Below are positions 50,201 to 59,235 of a stretch of 64,000 nucleotides of DNA, one piece after another; positions within the stretch are counted from its first letter, which is position 1; the number at the start of each line of letters is the position of its first letter. The position numbers were made by a program, and so were the translations under genes. The notes beneath the pieces are model-generated. The model was not told the DNA's origin and searched no databases. It saw only the letters and a program-made list of their open reading frames with translations. Source of the stretch: Spongiibacteraceae bacterium (GTDB taxonomy: Bacteria > Pseudomonadota > Gammaproteobacteria > Pseudomonadales > Dasaniaceae); assembly GCA_028280715.1 (NCBI GenBank), contig JANQLG010000033.1, positions 248,001 to 312,000 on the forward strand, read 5' to 3'.

Positions 50201-51276
50201 ACATCATTAAAAGTATGAGCTCGCATTGCATAATTCCAAAACCTGCCATCAGGTAGCGTTACCTTTAAGCCACCAGACCAGGAACTACTAGGACTTTCAT
50301 GTTCATATAACCATTCCCTACCATTAGCAATAACTTTGCTTACATGGGTAGCATAACCAACCGTACTGTATTCAATTCCAATTGACCGATTGTCACTACT
50401 TGTAATACTTGTAACTCTTCCATCTGCAGAACGATTATATTGAACCCAATTGCCAAAGCGATCCTCAACTTTTGATACCCCAAATACCAGATTAACCAAT
50501 GGATAAGCACCAAAATAGGTATCTATTTCATTAATCGTACTCGACAACTCAGCCACATCAAAGGTATAGGTGATGCCATTTGGAGAGGTTGCACGGAACC
50601 CTTCACCGGTACCATCCTGTTGTGGTATACAACTAATTCGCCATTGGCTTTTAGTGGTAAAACGGTAAGGAGAAGCGGAAATAGGTAATGTACTGTCATT
50701 GTAAATCAGTTGCTCACTGAGCTGACCAGGAATAATCATTTTAGGACCAAGGTTAAATTGATCCGAATCAACTGCAATTTGTTGTGCCGCCCCAAAAGGA
50801 GACCCACCGGCAAGTATCCAATCAGCTCCAAAATTCGCACCACTACAGTGTTTTTCCTCCTGAAAAGCGATAGGCCAATTATCAGGCCAAAGAGCACTGT
50901 TAGACGAATTTAAAACTAGCTGGTATTCAATACGAGGAATTTCAAGGAGCTTCCACCCTCTGTCCTGCCAAGGCCCCGTCGTTTTATATGATCGTCTAAA
51001 TGCTACTTCTATATCAAAATTTCCAGGCAATGACACATCCGTATATTCAAATCGAATCGTCCCTGTACCATTATCAAACTTATCACCAAATAAGCTCGAA
51101 GAATGCATATTCAATTGATAATCAAGCTTCAAACGATCAAATAGGTTGAAATCGTAGTCATAGGTAAAATCTTCGTCATCTTGTGCTTGGATCACTGCAC
51201 CATGAATCAGTAAAAACAGACTACAGGCTACGATAGCAATATTTTTTGTAAGTACATTAACGGAAACAATAGTCAT
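47269..51276 (-). CDS. Secreted Rhs/YD-repeat protein
   Basis: A 1335-aa protein with a signal peptide (IAIVACSLFLLIHGAVIQAQ). The N-terminal 350 residues hold a beta-rich region, followed by many YD repeats of the type YDYNSIDLLEKETLALDGKT and YDGLDRLTIANGYWG to the C-terminus, where it stops at DHLYMGNTLIGTVESR. The last residues lie exactly where the Rhs core normally begins; the core is on the next gene. YD-repeat shells enclose a toxin or a cell-surface module. The signal peptide suggests Sec export, not a type VI cargo. The stop lies 14 bases before the next start, so they are co-transcribed. Confidence 0.87.
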   Translation of the reverse strand: MTIVSVNVLTKNIAIVACSLFLLIHGAVIQAQDDEDFTYDYDFNLFDRLKLDYQLNMHSSSLFGDKFDNGTGTIRFEYTDVSLPGNFDIEVAFRRSYKTTGPWQDRGWKLLEIPRIEYQLVLNSSNSALWPDNWPIAFQEEKHCSGANFGADWILAGGSPFGAAQQIAVDSDQFNLGPKMIIPGQLSEQLIYNDSTLPISASPYRFTTKSQWRISCIPQQDGTGEGFRATSPNGITYTFDVAELSSTINEIDTYFGAYPLVNLVFGVSKVEDRFGNWVQYNRSADGRVTSITSSDNRSIGIEYSTVGYATHVSKVIANGREWLYEHESPSSSWSGGLKVTLPDGRFWNYAMRAHTFNDVDAEKGSANCNLAHYDSIPGANEHPIIYEQGTDPLPLTPTITIKHPDGATGQFWLGYTKQGRTNLDSDYDGDPRASRCSFQYSLLKKSIFGPSFDESTWLYEYSNNDGHYSPSSFPASQVAHWSWTSTQSSGMELTGALPSNIDNFNYKWIKTIKPDGSYVKTYVNRDASSYTEGSVYTEEYFSATGQKLKEVQNTYVAGTIYGPHFFNTSELDHNYSQTPKLTKTVTTLLNGSVATSYTKEYSSFDLYDKPQIRYEHNSYSTNKRYLNYEYFSDTSNWLLSLPGKIKLSANGTNYTTAKEVTYHSAIGSYKSLPNCTYGFGQLFSCNESYHTNGNLKKLAYNTPNYWVEFDNYKRGEPQTIKTPSSTSTTPQYVYMVIDDNGWKTQTTDFNGNVTNYTYNSVGWMTGIIPSDTNWISTTIDYLTATGTEGIAGVTAGMLLQKVTKGNYQKSHYLDNWLRPHVTVEEDTSVATTRSYINYRYDAFNNLTFESYPSATSGETKGTSYLYDGLQRKVQTIVNTGTSQIQSLDAYQAGNKITSTDFNSNVTTITYLAYGSPNYKKALTIASPENVTTDIVYNLFDRLTSVSQGGITQHNVYDQYQRLCKEVRPDIGNRAFSYNALGQLSWQAHGSSVNSSLTACDTTVTASEQITFAYDNLGNIETVNYGDSATPDLSYTYDANNNLKTLTAGGVSWSYDYNSIDLLEKETLALDGKTYVLDPAYNSLGYLDTLLYPSGRTLSYTTNALGQVTAVGNYVTNATYHPNGYVNTITYGNGVTHTATVNTRQLPQSLSVQNATGTALSNLTYGYDNNANVEDIFDAIDPTYDISFEYDGLDRLTIANGYWGSGSFSYDAMGNILTKQLGSHSLTYDYDAATKMLDYVNGSKYYAFSYDSRGNVMANGHRDFIYNLANQMTSSSGISYVYDGFNRRVKKTVNSESSYSVYSNGSGKLMYRQKANGDHVDHLYMGNTLIGTVESR

Positions 51277-51674
51277 AATAATTTATGCATCCATATGGTA
51301 TAAAGTTGACCTAATATGTTTAATTATTGATCAGATAATTTAGGGTTATTTAAATTTATCTGACAATTCACTGGATAGGTTAAAAAATAATATATAGAAA
51401 AGTAGATACTGGATTAAAGGAAGAATGACACTGGTAATGAATAGCAGAGTAAATTTTTTTCTTAACAAGCAACATCAATAAATCCCTTAATTAATTACTG
51501 AAAGAATGAAAACATATGAAGGGAAGACAAAAATGACATTATCCCTAATCTAGTAGTATTAGTATGTTTTTATTTGGATTTAACTAAAGCCTAGCCAATA
51601 TAATCGATTTAAAAACTTACCTGCAACTACTATTTTATATAAATTTAGCGACAGAGCAAGATTATGCTAATAAA
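51277..51674. other. Intergenic stretch upstream of the Rhs operon
   Basis: Nearly 400 bp, AT-rich, between the Rhs start and the stop of the FISUMP-domain gene on the same strand. Probably contains the Rhs operon promoter; no gene, repeat or RNA structure was recognised. Confidence 0.5.
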
Positions 51675-52439
51675 CTACTCTTTCAAACACCGCACAGAAA
51701 ACCCCCAACCTTTATCAACAGCTTTACGCCGCACTTTTTCTGTATCACCACGCAGTACAGAATTAATGGAAGTCCACATCACCGAGCGGTACCAGACAGT
51801 TTGTTGATCAAAGGCAGTGCTAGTCCAAAAATCAGCATAACGCTCTGCGCCATTTGCCGACACCCCTTCCCAGGGACTATGGGCACCAGCAGGTAGTATT
51901 GAAAAACCTGAAGTATTAACACGCTGTTTTTCTTCGTCACTCCAGAAAAAAGCGCGATCATATCGCTTGAGTTTTCGGCTCTCGTTATCAGTGCCACGCC
52001 AGCCTGTTTGTTCAACAAGATCTGCTGACATACCAACGGCTAATTCAAGCGTCATGAAATCTTTATCGGAAGGTACTTTCCATCCCACAGGGCAAAGTTT
52101 GCTTGCATGTTCGACGCTGGAAAAACGATAAAGCATTCCAAACCGCGCTTTATCGATGGTAGAAATATTTTCTATCGGGCTACCATCTCGATAATGCTCG
52201 GTAGCAAGATTGGTTTGCATCCAGCATTGCTCGCCTATAACAACTGTTGGGTATGTATTGCCGTCAACATCCGTTACTACATCGGGGCATTCAATATTTG
52301 ATGATGCATTAATCATATTCCCCTCGCCTTCAACCACGGTTGTGAGTTTAGGCATAAGAATTAAGCCTACTACCATTAATATGATGACGATAAAAATGCG
52401 TAAGATGTATAAAAGAAGTGTCTTTATAATTGATATCAT
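51675..52439 (-). CDS. Membrane-anchored FISUMP-domain protein
   Basis: A 254-aa protein with one N-terminal span (LLLYILRIFIVIILMVVGLIL). The outer part has the order VTDVDGNTYPTVVIGEQCWM, LYRFSSVEHASKLCPVGWKVPSD, FWSDEEKQR, DFWTSTAF and WGFSVRCLKE, which is the Fibrobacter-succinogenes-major-paralogous domain found mostly in Bacteroidota and Fibrobacterota. Cysteines in CWM, LCP and RCL are conserved, probably disulfide-bonded. The function of the domain is unknown, but it often occurs in surface proteins. Transfer from Bacteroidota is conceivable. It is divergent from the CobS-like gene. Confidence 0.8.
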   Translation of the reverse strand: MISIIKTLLLYILRIFIVIILMVVGLILMPKLTTVVEGEGNMINASSNIECPDVVTDVDGNTYPTVVIGEQCWMQTNLATEHYRDGSPIENISTIDKARFGMLYRFSSVEHASKLCPVGWKVPSDKDFMTLELAVGMSADLVEQTGWRGTDNESRKLKRYDRAFFWSDEEKQRVNTSGFSILPAGAHSPWEGVSANGAERYADFWTSTAFDQQTVWYRSVMWTSINSVLRGDTEKVRRKAVDKGWGFSVRCLKE

Positions 52440-52606
52440 TGATCAGATTTTGGGGCTGTTGATTACATTGGGAAGTTGGTGTTACAACAATTATGTTGTA
52501 CTTGCTTGTCATCAAGTAATAGATGATAGTAATCAATAAAGCCGCCAAGATCTACCTTAGTCATATTCGGCAATATTGTCAGAGCGTAGTAAATGAGACG
52601 TAATCA

Positions 52607-53611
52607 ATGAACAACAGCGATGTAACAGCGAGCGACACCGGCTTTCCTCTGGACCAACCTGATACAGAGCTTTCTGTGCGTGAAGTATTTGGTATCGATA
52701 CCGATATGGTGGTACCGGCCTTTAGCCAAGGGGAAGACCATGTTCCTGATATGGATAAAGCCTACCAATTTGATCACGATACTACCTTGGCTATTCTGGC
52801 AGGTTTTGCTTATAACCGACGCGTGATGGTTCAGGGTTATCACGGCACAGGTAAATCGACGCACATCGAGCAGGTGGCATCGCGCCTTAACTGGCCGTTA
52901 ATTAGGGTAAATCTGGATAGTCATATCAGTCGTATAGATTTGGTGGGTAAAGACGCCATTGTGTTGCGCGACGGTAAACAAGTCACAGAATTTCGTGAAG
53001 GAATATTACCCTGGTGCCTGCAGCGCCCCTGTGCATTAACGTTCGACGAATACGATGCCGGCAGACCCGATGTTATGTTCGTTATTCAGCGGGTGTTGGA
53101 AGTGGAAGGCAAACTCACTCTACTTGATCAAAATCGCGTCATTAGGCCTCACTCCTGTTTCAGATTGTTTTCAACCTCCAATACGGTTGGGCTCGGCGAT
53201 ACCACGGGGCTTTATCACGGCACCCAACAAATTAACCAGGCGCAGATGGATCGCTGGAATATCGTCACGACGTTGAATTACTTATCTGAAGAGGATGAAT
53301 GTCAGATTGTATTGGCAAAAATGCCTGCCTTAAATACAGAATCGGGTAAAGAACAGGTTCGCGCTATGGTGGAGATGGCTAGCATGACCAGAAAAGGTTT
53401 TATCGCTGGTGATATTTCTACTGTTATGTCGCCGCGAACCGTCATTACCTGGGCTGAGAACTTGGATATTTTTGGTGACATCGCTATCGCCTTTAAATTA
53501 ACGTTTCTTAACAAGTGTGACGAAATGGAACGCTCTGTTGTGTGCGAATATTATCAGCGTTGTTTTGGTACTGACTTGCCTGAAAGTATTGCCAATACAA
53601 TTAACTCTTGA
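52607..53611 (+). CDS. cobS: CobS-like AAA+ ATPase
   Basis: A 334-aa MoxR-type AAA+ protein. After a 70-residue leader, Walker A is GYHGTGKST (near 80-88), Walker [10 protein letters not shown], and a later arginine-containing helix is in [13 protein letters not shown]. The start [17 protein letters not shown] is the mark of CobS, the ATPase of aerobic cobaltochelatase. Its partner CobT is 23 bases downstream. The CobN subunit is not here, so the pair may act as a metal-insertion or vWA chaperone for some other target, as suggested for CobST in organisms without aerobic B12 synthesis. Confidence 0.87.
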   Translation: MNNSDVTASDTGFPLDQPDTELSVREVFGIDTDMVVPAFSQGEDHVPDMDKAYQFDHDTTLAILAGFAYNRRVMVQGYHGTGKSTHIEQVASRLNWPLIRVNLDSHISRIDLVGKDAIVLRDGKQVTEFREGILPWCLQRPCALTFDEYDAGRPDVMFVIQRVLEVEGKLTLLDQNRVIRPHSCFRLFSTSNTVGLGDTTGLYHGTQQINQAQMDRWNIVTTLNYLSEEDECQIVLAKMPALNTESGKEQVRAMVEMASMTRKGFIAGDISTVMSPRTVITWAENLDIFGDIAIAFKLTFLNKCDEMERSVVCEYYQRCFGTDLPESIANTINS

Positions 53612-53634
53612 ATAACTATTAGCGGACTGTATGT

Positions 53635-55449
53635 GTGGCTAGCGGTGAGTTCAAATCAGAAAAAATAAAACAAGTCATCGAATGCGCGATGCGTGCTTTA
53701 TCAGGCGAGGAGGCTGACAACACTCTTACCGATCGCAACAAGACAATACATGTTGAGCAGCTAGCGCTGGATATTCCTAAAAAAATAAATCGGCAAGCAC
53801 TGCAACAGTTAAGAGGAAAAACTGATTCGGAAGCGCTTCAAATGCGTTTTCATAATAATCCGCTGCATAAAAAAATTTCTCCTTCCAATCATCAGGCTGC
53901 CAGTTTATTTGATCAAATTGAAACGCTTCGTGCAGAAGTTATTGGCTGCAGGCATTTGCCCGGCGTGTCAGATAATATTAATCACTATCAAACAGAACAA
54001 TTTGTAAAACGAAACTTACATCAAGATTTTAATCCTTCACAAATTAATGATGCCATAGCGATATTATTGCGAGAGCAACTGATGTCACAACCGTTACCTA
54101 AAACAGTGGAAGATGCGATTTCACCCTGGCGACCATTACTAGAGGATAAAATTCTTCCGCATGTATCTTCATTGAAGCAGGCCTTGGATAATCAACAATC
54201 CTTCGCTGAAACTATTTTTAATCTGTTTGATGATCTTAATATCGACATTAGTTTTGATATAGGAGAAGAAAAGAAATCGAAAAAAACCGATCAAGATGCT
54301 GTTCCCGACGCATCGGACGATACTGAAGAAACTGATAACACCGCTTCATCACAAACAACAAATGATGATCAAGAGGGTGAAGAGGAAGAAACTCAGGAAC
54401 CTGAACCCGACTATAGCTCAAAACTGGATGGCGACTCAGAAGAATCCAATGTAACACTACAGAATGGTTCACCGCCTTTTGCAAATACGGCCTTTGGCGA
54501 ATATAAAATTTACAGTAAGGCTTACGACCAAACCATCGTTGCTAACCATTACTGTTCTGCTTCACAGCTTTCGCATTTACGTCAGCAACTTGATAATCAA
54601 TTGGATAAATACCAGGGGCTGGTTGCTGTACTCGCTAATCGTTTGCAACGTCGACTTATGGCACTGCAGCGCAGGCATTGGCAATTTGATTTAGACGAAG
54701 GCTTATTAGACCCCGCCCGCCTTACCCGCGTGATAACTGATCCGGTATATCCCCTTTCCTATATGCAGGAATCCGATACTGTGTTCCGCGATACTGTGGT
54801 AACACTGTTAATCGATAACTCCGGCTCTATGCGCGGCTGGCCAATTACGGTTGCTGCTATCAGCGCCGATATACTGGCACGCACCTTGGAGCGATGTGGT
54901 GTTAAGGTAGAAATACTAGGCTTTACTACACAGGGTTGGAAAGGTGGCATGTCTCGAGAAAGCTGGGTTGAAGCCGGGCAACCTGAAAACCCTGGTCGCC
55001 TCAATGATTTATTGCATATTATTTATAAGCATGCTGATCAGCCATGGCGTCAGGCGCGAAAAAATCTTGGCTTAATGTTACACGGTGGATTATTAAAGGA
55101 AAACATTGATGGTGAAGCGTTGCTATGGGCTCATCAACGACTGATTGCTCGCCCTGAAGATCGACGTATTCTCATGGTTATCTCCGATGGTGAGCCGGTT
55201 GATGATGCGACACTTACGGCTAATTCCGGCCATTATCTGGAACAACATCTTAAGCGCGTTGTAACATCGATTGAAAATAACTCGCCTGTCGAACTATTGG
55301 CCATTGGTATCGGCCACGACGTGACACAATATTATCAACGAGCAGCAATGATTAATGATGTCGATGATTTAGGTAGCACTATGATTCAGGAGTTGTCAGA
55401 GTTATTTGACGAACCATCGATATCACTAAAAACTCAAGCTTATGGTTAA
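53635..55449 (+). CDS. cobT: CobT-like vWA-domain protein
   Basis: A 604-aa protein starting at GTG 53635. An N-terminal helical part (about 1-190) is followed by a very acidic linker (about 205-270, with DDTEETDN and [12 protein letters not shown]) and a C-terminal von Willebrand A domain (about 370-600) with the metal site [11 protein letters not shown] and later VISDGEP. This is the layout of the CobT subunit of cobaltochelatase. It pairs with the ATPase upstream to form a CobS-CobT complex. The absence of CobN in the window leaves its target open. The acidic linker resembles calcium- or metal-binding regions. Confidence 0.87.
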   Translation: MASGEFKSEKIKQVIECAMRALSGEEADNTLTDRNKTIHVEQLALDIPKKINRQALQQLRGKTDSEALQMRFHNNPLHKKISPSNHQAASLFDQIETLRAEVIGCRHLPGVSDNINHYQTEQFVKRNLHQDFNPSQINDAIAILLREQLMSQPLPKTVEDAISPWRPLLEDKILPHVSSLKQALDNQQSFAETIFNLFDDLNIDISFDIGEEKKSKKTDQDAVPDASDDTEETDNTASSQTTNDDQEGEEEETQEPEPDYSSKLDGDSEESNVTLQNGSPPFANTAFGEYKIYSKAYDQTIVANHYCSASQLSHLRQQLDNQLDKYQGLVAVLANRLQRRLMALQRRHWQFDLDEGLLDPARLTRVITDPVYPLSYMQESDTVFRDTVVTLLIDNSGSMRGWPITVAAISADILARTLERCGVKVEILGFTTQGWKGGMSRESWVEAGQPENPGRLNDLLHIIYKHADQPWRQARKNLGLMLHGGLLKENIDGEALLWAHQRLIARPEDRRILMVISDGEPVDDATLTANSGHYLEQHLKRVVTSIENNSPVELLAIGIGHDVTQYYQRAAMINDVDDLGSTMIQELSELFDEPSISLKTQAYG

Positions 55450-55632
55450 CGTTCTCCCTCAAGTAAAAATCCACCTTCATAGAAGGAAACTTTTAGTCCC
55501 TTAGCTTTTAGCCGCATAGAAAGAAGCCTTATTTTTTTATGCCCTTATTATATCGTCGAAGGCCTGTATCCATATTGGTTAATTTGATGGGACTTTATTT
55601 TGACCATAAGCACTGCCTTCACCTTAAGGTTT

Positions 55633-55860
55633 CGCCCTTTTGGGCGAGTCACTTCTTTTGCGTGCACAAAAGAAGTAACCAAGAAAAGTGCACCCTAATC
55701 CGTCGCCCTTCGGGTTCCCTGCGCTACTCAAAAAATAATGGCCGCTGCGGAACTCGCACAAAAACGATACTCAATCGTTTTTGTGCTCAAACAGTCCTCG
55801 CTGCTACGCACCATTATTTTTCTCCGTTGCTCAGCGACTCCTAAGCCCTAAGGGAACGGA
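55633..55860. repeat. Large palindromic element (REP/MITE-like) downstream of cobT
   Basis: Several perfect stems lie in sequence: CGCCC/GGGCG (55633-55646), ACTTCTTTTG/CAAAAGAAGT (55651-55676), GCACAAAAACGAT/ATCGTTTTTGTGC (55756-55786) and, enclosing that, AAAAATAATGG (55731-55741) with CCATTATTTTT (55811-55821). The long nested fold resembles the dispersed palindromic repeats seen in gammaproteobacterial genomes. No copy of it was noticed elsewhere in the window. An open frame across it (55539-55844) is not considered a gene. Confidence 0.65.
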
Positions 55861-56025
55861 ACTAAAGACACTTCGTAGCAAACTCATCACTTTTCAGGCA
55901 TAGCATAGCCTCGACCAAAAAATCACCAACTTCATAGAAGGTTGACGTCAGTAGAGCAATACCGATAATGCTTTTATCAGCTCGCTTTAGCAGCATTCTC
56001 TTATTGAAACCGGGGACAAAACTCT

Positions 56026-57282
56026 ATGAGTGTTAAAAATGCCTTTTATGCACAATCTGGTGGTGTAACCGCAGTGATTAACGCATCGGCCTGTGGAGTG
56101 ATTGAAGCCGCTCGTCAACAAGCGGGTAAAATAGGTACGGTCTATGCCGGCCAGAATGGCATTATCGGTGCGCTCTCTGAGGAGTTGATTGATACCAGCC
56201 TGGAGTCCGCCGAGAACATTGCTGCATTAAAACACACACCATCCGGTGCCTTTGGTTCCTGCCGGTTTAAGCTTAAAAGCCTGGAAGACAACAAAGCGGA
56301 ATACGAACGTTTAATAGCCATCTTTAAAGCGCATAACATTGGCTACTTTTTTTATAATGGCGGCGGCGACTCAGCCGACACCTGTTATAAGGTTTCTCAG
56401 TTGTCGGAGGAAATGGGCTTCCCGGTTCAGGCTATCCATATCCCTAAAACCGTCGACAACGATTTGCCTATCACTGACAACTGCCCTGGTTTTGCCTCAG
56501 TTGCCAAATATATTGCGGTGTCTGCGCTGGAAGCCTCCTTTGATGTACGCTCGATGGCAAAAACATCCACCAAGGTATTTATTCTGGAAGTTATGGGGCG
56601 CCATGCCGGATGGATTGCCGCCGCAGGTGGTCTGCTGGAAGACTATGATATTCCGGTAGTGGTACTGTTCCCGGAAGTTGAATTCAATCAGGATAAATTT
56701 CTTGCTGCAGTTAAAGCCAAAGTTGAGCAACATGGTTTTTGTACGATTGTGGTTTCTGAGGGCACCCACTGGCCCGATGGCAGGTTTATTGCCGAGCAAG
56801 GCACCCGCGACTCCTTTGGCCATGCCCAGTTGGGTGGTGCAGCCCCCGTTGTGGCCAATATGATCAAAGAGGCACTGGGTTATAAGTTCCACTGGGCAGT
56901 AGCGGATTACCTGCAACGTGCCGCCAGGCATTTGGCATCGGAAGCTGATGTCGAGCAAGCCTATGCGTTAGGTGCTAAAGCCGTTGAATTTGCCCTTGAA
57001 GGCCATAGCTCCATTATGCTGACAGTTGAACGCGAATCCAGCCAACCTTACCGATGGAACATCGGCATGGCTCCTCTGTCCGAAGTAGCGAATGTAGAAA
57101 AGATGATGCCGATGGACTATATCTCGGATGATGGTTATGGTATCACCACAGCCTGCAAAGAATATTTGTACCCTTTAATAAAAGGTGAGGCCTATCCTCC
57201 CTATAGAGAAAACGGCATGCCCAATTATGTGACACTTGAATCACAGCTCGTGCCAAAAAAACTGGAACCATTTGACCTGTAA
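56026..57282 (+). CDS. pfp: Pyrophosphate-dependent phosphofructokinase
   Basis: A 418-aa enzyme interconverting fructose 6-phosphate and fructose 1,6-bisphosphate with PPi. The start is YAQSGGVTAVINASACGV; the nucleotide/PPi loop is NGGGDSADTCYKV (near 109-121), the catalytic site IPKTVDNDLPITDN (near 143-156), and MGRHAGWIAAAGGL follows. The Lys-Thr-Val-Asp-Asn-Asp form is usual in PPi-dependent members. The reversible reaction suits gluconeogenic growth on acids or fatty acids. GGGGAC lies upstream of the ATG. It is followed by a small membrane protein gene 25 bp away. Confidence 0.9.
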   Translation: MSVKNAFYAQSGGVTAVINASACGVIEAARQQAGKIGTVYAGQNGIIGALSEELIDTSLESAENIAALKHTPSGAFGSCRFKLKSLEDNKAEYERLIAIFKAHNIGYFFYNGGGDSADTCYKVSQLSEEMGFPVQAIHIPKTVDNDLPITDNCPGFASVAKYIAVSALEASFDVRSMAKTSTKVFILEVMGRHAGWIAAAGGLLEDYDIPVVVLFPEVEFNQDKFLAAVKAKVEQHGFCTIVVSEGTHWPDGRFIAEQGTRDSFGHAQLGGAAPVVANMIKEALGYKFHWAVADYLQRAARHLASEADVEQAYALGAKAVEFALEGHSSIMLTVERESSQPYRWNIGMAPLSEVANVEKMMPMDYISDDGYGITTACKEYLYPLIKGEAYPPYRENGMPNYVTLESQLVPKKLEPFDL

Positions 57283-57307
57283 TTTTTTAATTTAAGGATT
57301 AAAAACA

Positions 57308-57694
57308 ATGAGTGATGATATTGATAAAAAAACTGAAGAGCCTGCTGCTGAGCAGTCTGTTTCAGAAGAAGTGAGTTCAGAGGAACCTACGTCTAACCAA
57401 GGTGTAGATAAAGAGCAGGAAAGCGCTGTTTGGAACAATGTTAAAAAACAATCCATCTGGTTGAGGTTGTTTTTTATGTTGGTGATTTCTTTTCTTTACG
57501 GCATATCGCGTGTAGTCACCGGCGCAGTGGTGATTATTCAGTTTTTCTGGGTGCTGTTTACCGGTGAAGTCAATGAAAACATCCAGCAATTTGGTCAGCG
57601 TTTAGCCACATACACGTATCAGATTATTCGCTATTTGACCTTTAATACTGAAGAACGGCCCTTCCCCTTTGATCTTGAATGGCCACAGGATTAG
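57308..57694 (+). CDS. DUF4389-like membrane protein
   Basis: A 128-aa protein with a charged, Glu-rich N-terminal half (about 1-48) and a hydrophobic region (about 52-90, RLFFMLVISFLYGISRVV and AVVIIQFFWVLFTGE). NENIQQFGQRLATYTYQIIRYLTFNTEERPF, here split at the loop, ends the protein; the last part is a hallmark of DUF4389 proteins. Its function is unknown. It is likely co-transcribed with the upstream phosphofructokinase, and an inverted repeat lies beyond its stop. Confidence 0.82.
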   Translation: MSDDIDKKTEEPAAEQSVSEEVSSEEPTSNQGVDKEQESAVWNNVKKQSIWLRLFFMLVISFLYGISRVVTGAVVIIQFFWVLFTGEVNENIQQFGQRLATYTYQIIRYLTFNTEERPFPFDLEWPQD

Positions 57695-57716
57695 GGTGCT
57701 ATAACAGTGCACCAAC

Positions 57717-57776
57717 CTACCGTGACGCAAACCCTCCAGCGCTTTGAAACATTCAGACAATAACACGTCACGGTAG
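57717..57776. promoter_or_regulatory. 10-bp inverted repeat with long loop
   Basis: CTACCGTGAC (57717-57726) and GTCACGGTAG (57767-57776) are perfectly complementary, separated by 40 bases. The last arm is followed by a pyrimidine-rich run (CTTCTCTTTTC), so it may act as a terminator for the upstream operon. Confidence 0.5.
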
Positions 57777-57953
57777 CTTCTCTTTTCTAATCGTCTACGG
57801 CGATAAAAAAGAGACAATCTCTACACTAAGTTAAACTTTTTCCACACAAATCGTCATCTTTTCGATGTAGAATACCGCGCTTCTGAAACATTCCTAGTTA
57901 GAAAGCGTAGTTAGCAGGGTTCTAACTACCAGTTACAAAGAGGTACTTTTTTT

Positions 57954-59129
57954 ATGAGCCAGGATACTATTGTCATTGTAGAAGCGAAACGCACCCCAAT
58001 GGGTGCCTTCATGGGAGAATTATCAGCCCTGCCAGCCACTGAATTAGGCGCCAATGCCATTCGCGCAGTGACTTCAGGTTTGCCCCTTGAAGAGATCGAT
58101 GAAGTCATTATGGGTTGCGTACTACCAGCGGGCCTTAAACAATCTCCAGCCAGACAGGCTTCTCTTTCTGCCGGCCTACCGTTGTCGGCAGGTGTTACTA
58201 CTATCAATAAAGTTTGTGGCTCTGGAATGAAAGCGGTAATGCTGGCTCATGATCTAATCCGCGCTGGCTCAGCTGATGTTGTTATTGCCGGTGGCATGGA
58301 AAGCATGAGTAATGCTCCCTACATTCTCCCCAAGGCCAGAACCGGTTATCGCATGGGGCACGGACAAATGTTCGACCATATGATGATGGACGGCCTTGAA
58401 AACGCCTACGATGGACAAGCCATGGGCTGCTTTGCTCAGGATACAGCTGATGATGAATCACTCTCTCGGGAACAAATGGATGAGTTTGCTATTGGCTCCC
58501 TATCCAAGGCTAAAGCAGCACAGGAACAGGGCCATTTTGACAATGAAATTGTACCTGTGACGGTAAAAACGCGTAAAGGCGATATCACTGTTGGGCAGGA
58601 TGAGAGCCCTAGAACAGCCAGGCCGGAAAAAATTCCTCAACTCAGACCTGCTTTCAAAAAAGACGGCACTGTAACAGCAGCCAACTCCAGTTCCATTTCC
58701 GACGGTGCGGCAGCCTTGGTGGTGATGTCAGAAACAAAAGCTAAAGAATTGGGACTAACGCCACTGGCAAAAATTGTCGCTCACACGACTAATTCAATTG
58801 AACCAGAGAATTTCACGCTTGCCCCCGTTGGCGCCATGCAAAAGTTATTTGAAAAAACCGGCTGGGCAAGCGATGAAGTGGATTTGTTTGAAATCAACGA
58901 AGCTTTTGCCATGGTGACGATGGCGGCCATTAACAAGCTGGCGTTAGACCCCGCTAAAGTTAATGTAAACGGCGGCGCCTGTGCACTTGGCCATCCTATT
59001 GGCGCTTCAGGTGCACGTGTTATTGTGACACTGTTGCATGCACTGAAAAACAAAGGTCTATCAAAGGGTGTAGCATCACTCTGCATTGGTGGTGGCGAAG
59101 CAACCGCGTTAGCCGTTGAATTGCTATAA
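57954..59129 (+). CDS. Acetyl-CoA C-acetyltransferase (thiolase)
   Basis: A 391-aa thiolase, full length. The nucleophilic cysteine is in NKVCGSGMKA (near 89), NEAFAM and GGACALGHPIGASGAR (His near 348) follow, and the second cysteine is in CIGGGEATA. The length and motifs fit the biosynthetic/AtoB-type enzyme that condenses two acetyl-CoA to acetoacetyl-CoA, for example for PHB or ketone metabolism. It has its own transcription unit; a terminator lies 83 bp beyond the stop. AGAGG is positioned upstream of the ATG. Confidence 0.93.
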   Translation: MSQDTIVIVEAKRTPMGAFMGELSALPATELGANAIRAVTSGLPLEEIDEVIMGCVLPAGLKQSPARQASLSAGLPLSAGVTTINKVCGSGMKAVMLAHDLIRAGSADVVIAGGMESMSNAPYILPKARTGYRMGHGQMFDHMMMDGLENAYDGQAMGCFAQDTADDESLSREQMDEFAIGSLSKAKAAQEQGHFDNEIVPVTVKTRKGDITVGQDESPRTARPEKIPQLRPAFKKDGTVTAANSSSISDGAAALVVMSETKAKELGLTPLAKIVAHTTNSIEPENFTLAPVGAMQKLFEKTGWASDEVDLFEINEAFAMVTMAAINKLALDPAKVNVNGGACALGHPIGASGARVIVTLLHALKNKGLSKGVASLCIGGGEATALAVELL

Positions 59130-59211
59130 CGTGAAAACTCATGTTTCCATCAGCAACGGGCTTCCAACCCCTCCCCGCTGCGCGTCTAGCGTCTGATAGA
59201 TAGCATCCAAC

Positions 59212-59234
59212 AGCCCCCTTATCAGGGGGCTTTT
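59212..59234. terminator. Bidirectional terminator between thiolase and transporter genes
   Basis: AGCCCCCT and AGGGGGCT pair around a TATC loop, followed by TTTT; the preceding AA on the other strand is short, so it works best for the rightward thiolase gene. The leftward Nramp-like gene ends at 59236, directly beside it. Confidence 0.8.
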
Positions 59235-59235
59235 A

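Noticed and set aside
55539-55844. Open frame of 101 aa across the palindromic element
   Set aside because: Its sequence follows the hairpin arms and has no ribosome site or protein-like pattern; better explained as non-coding repeat.
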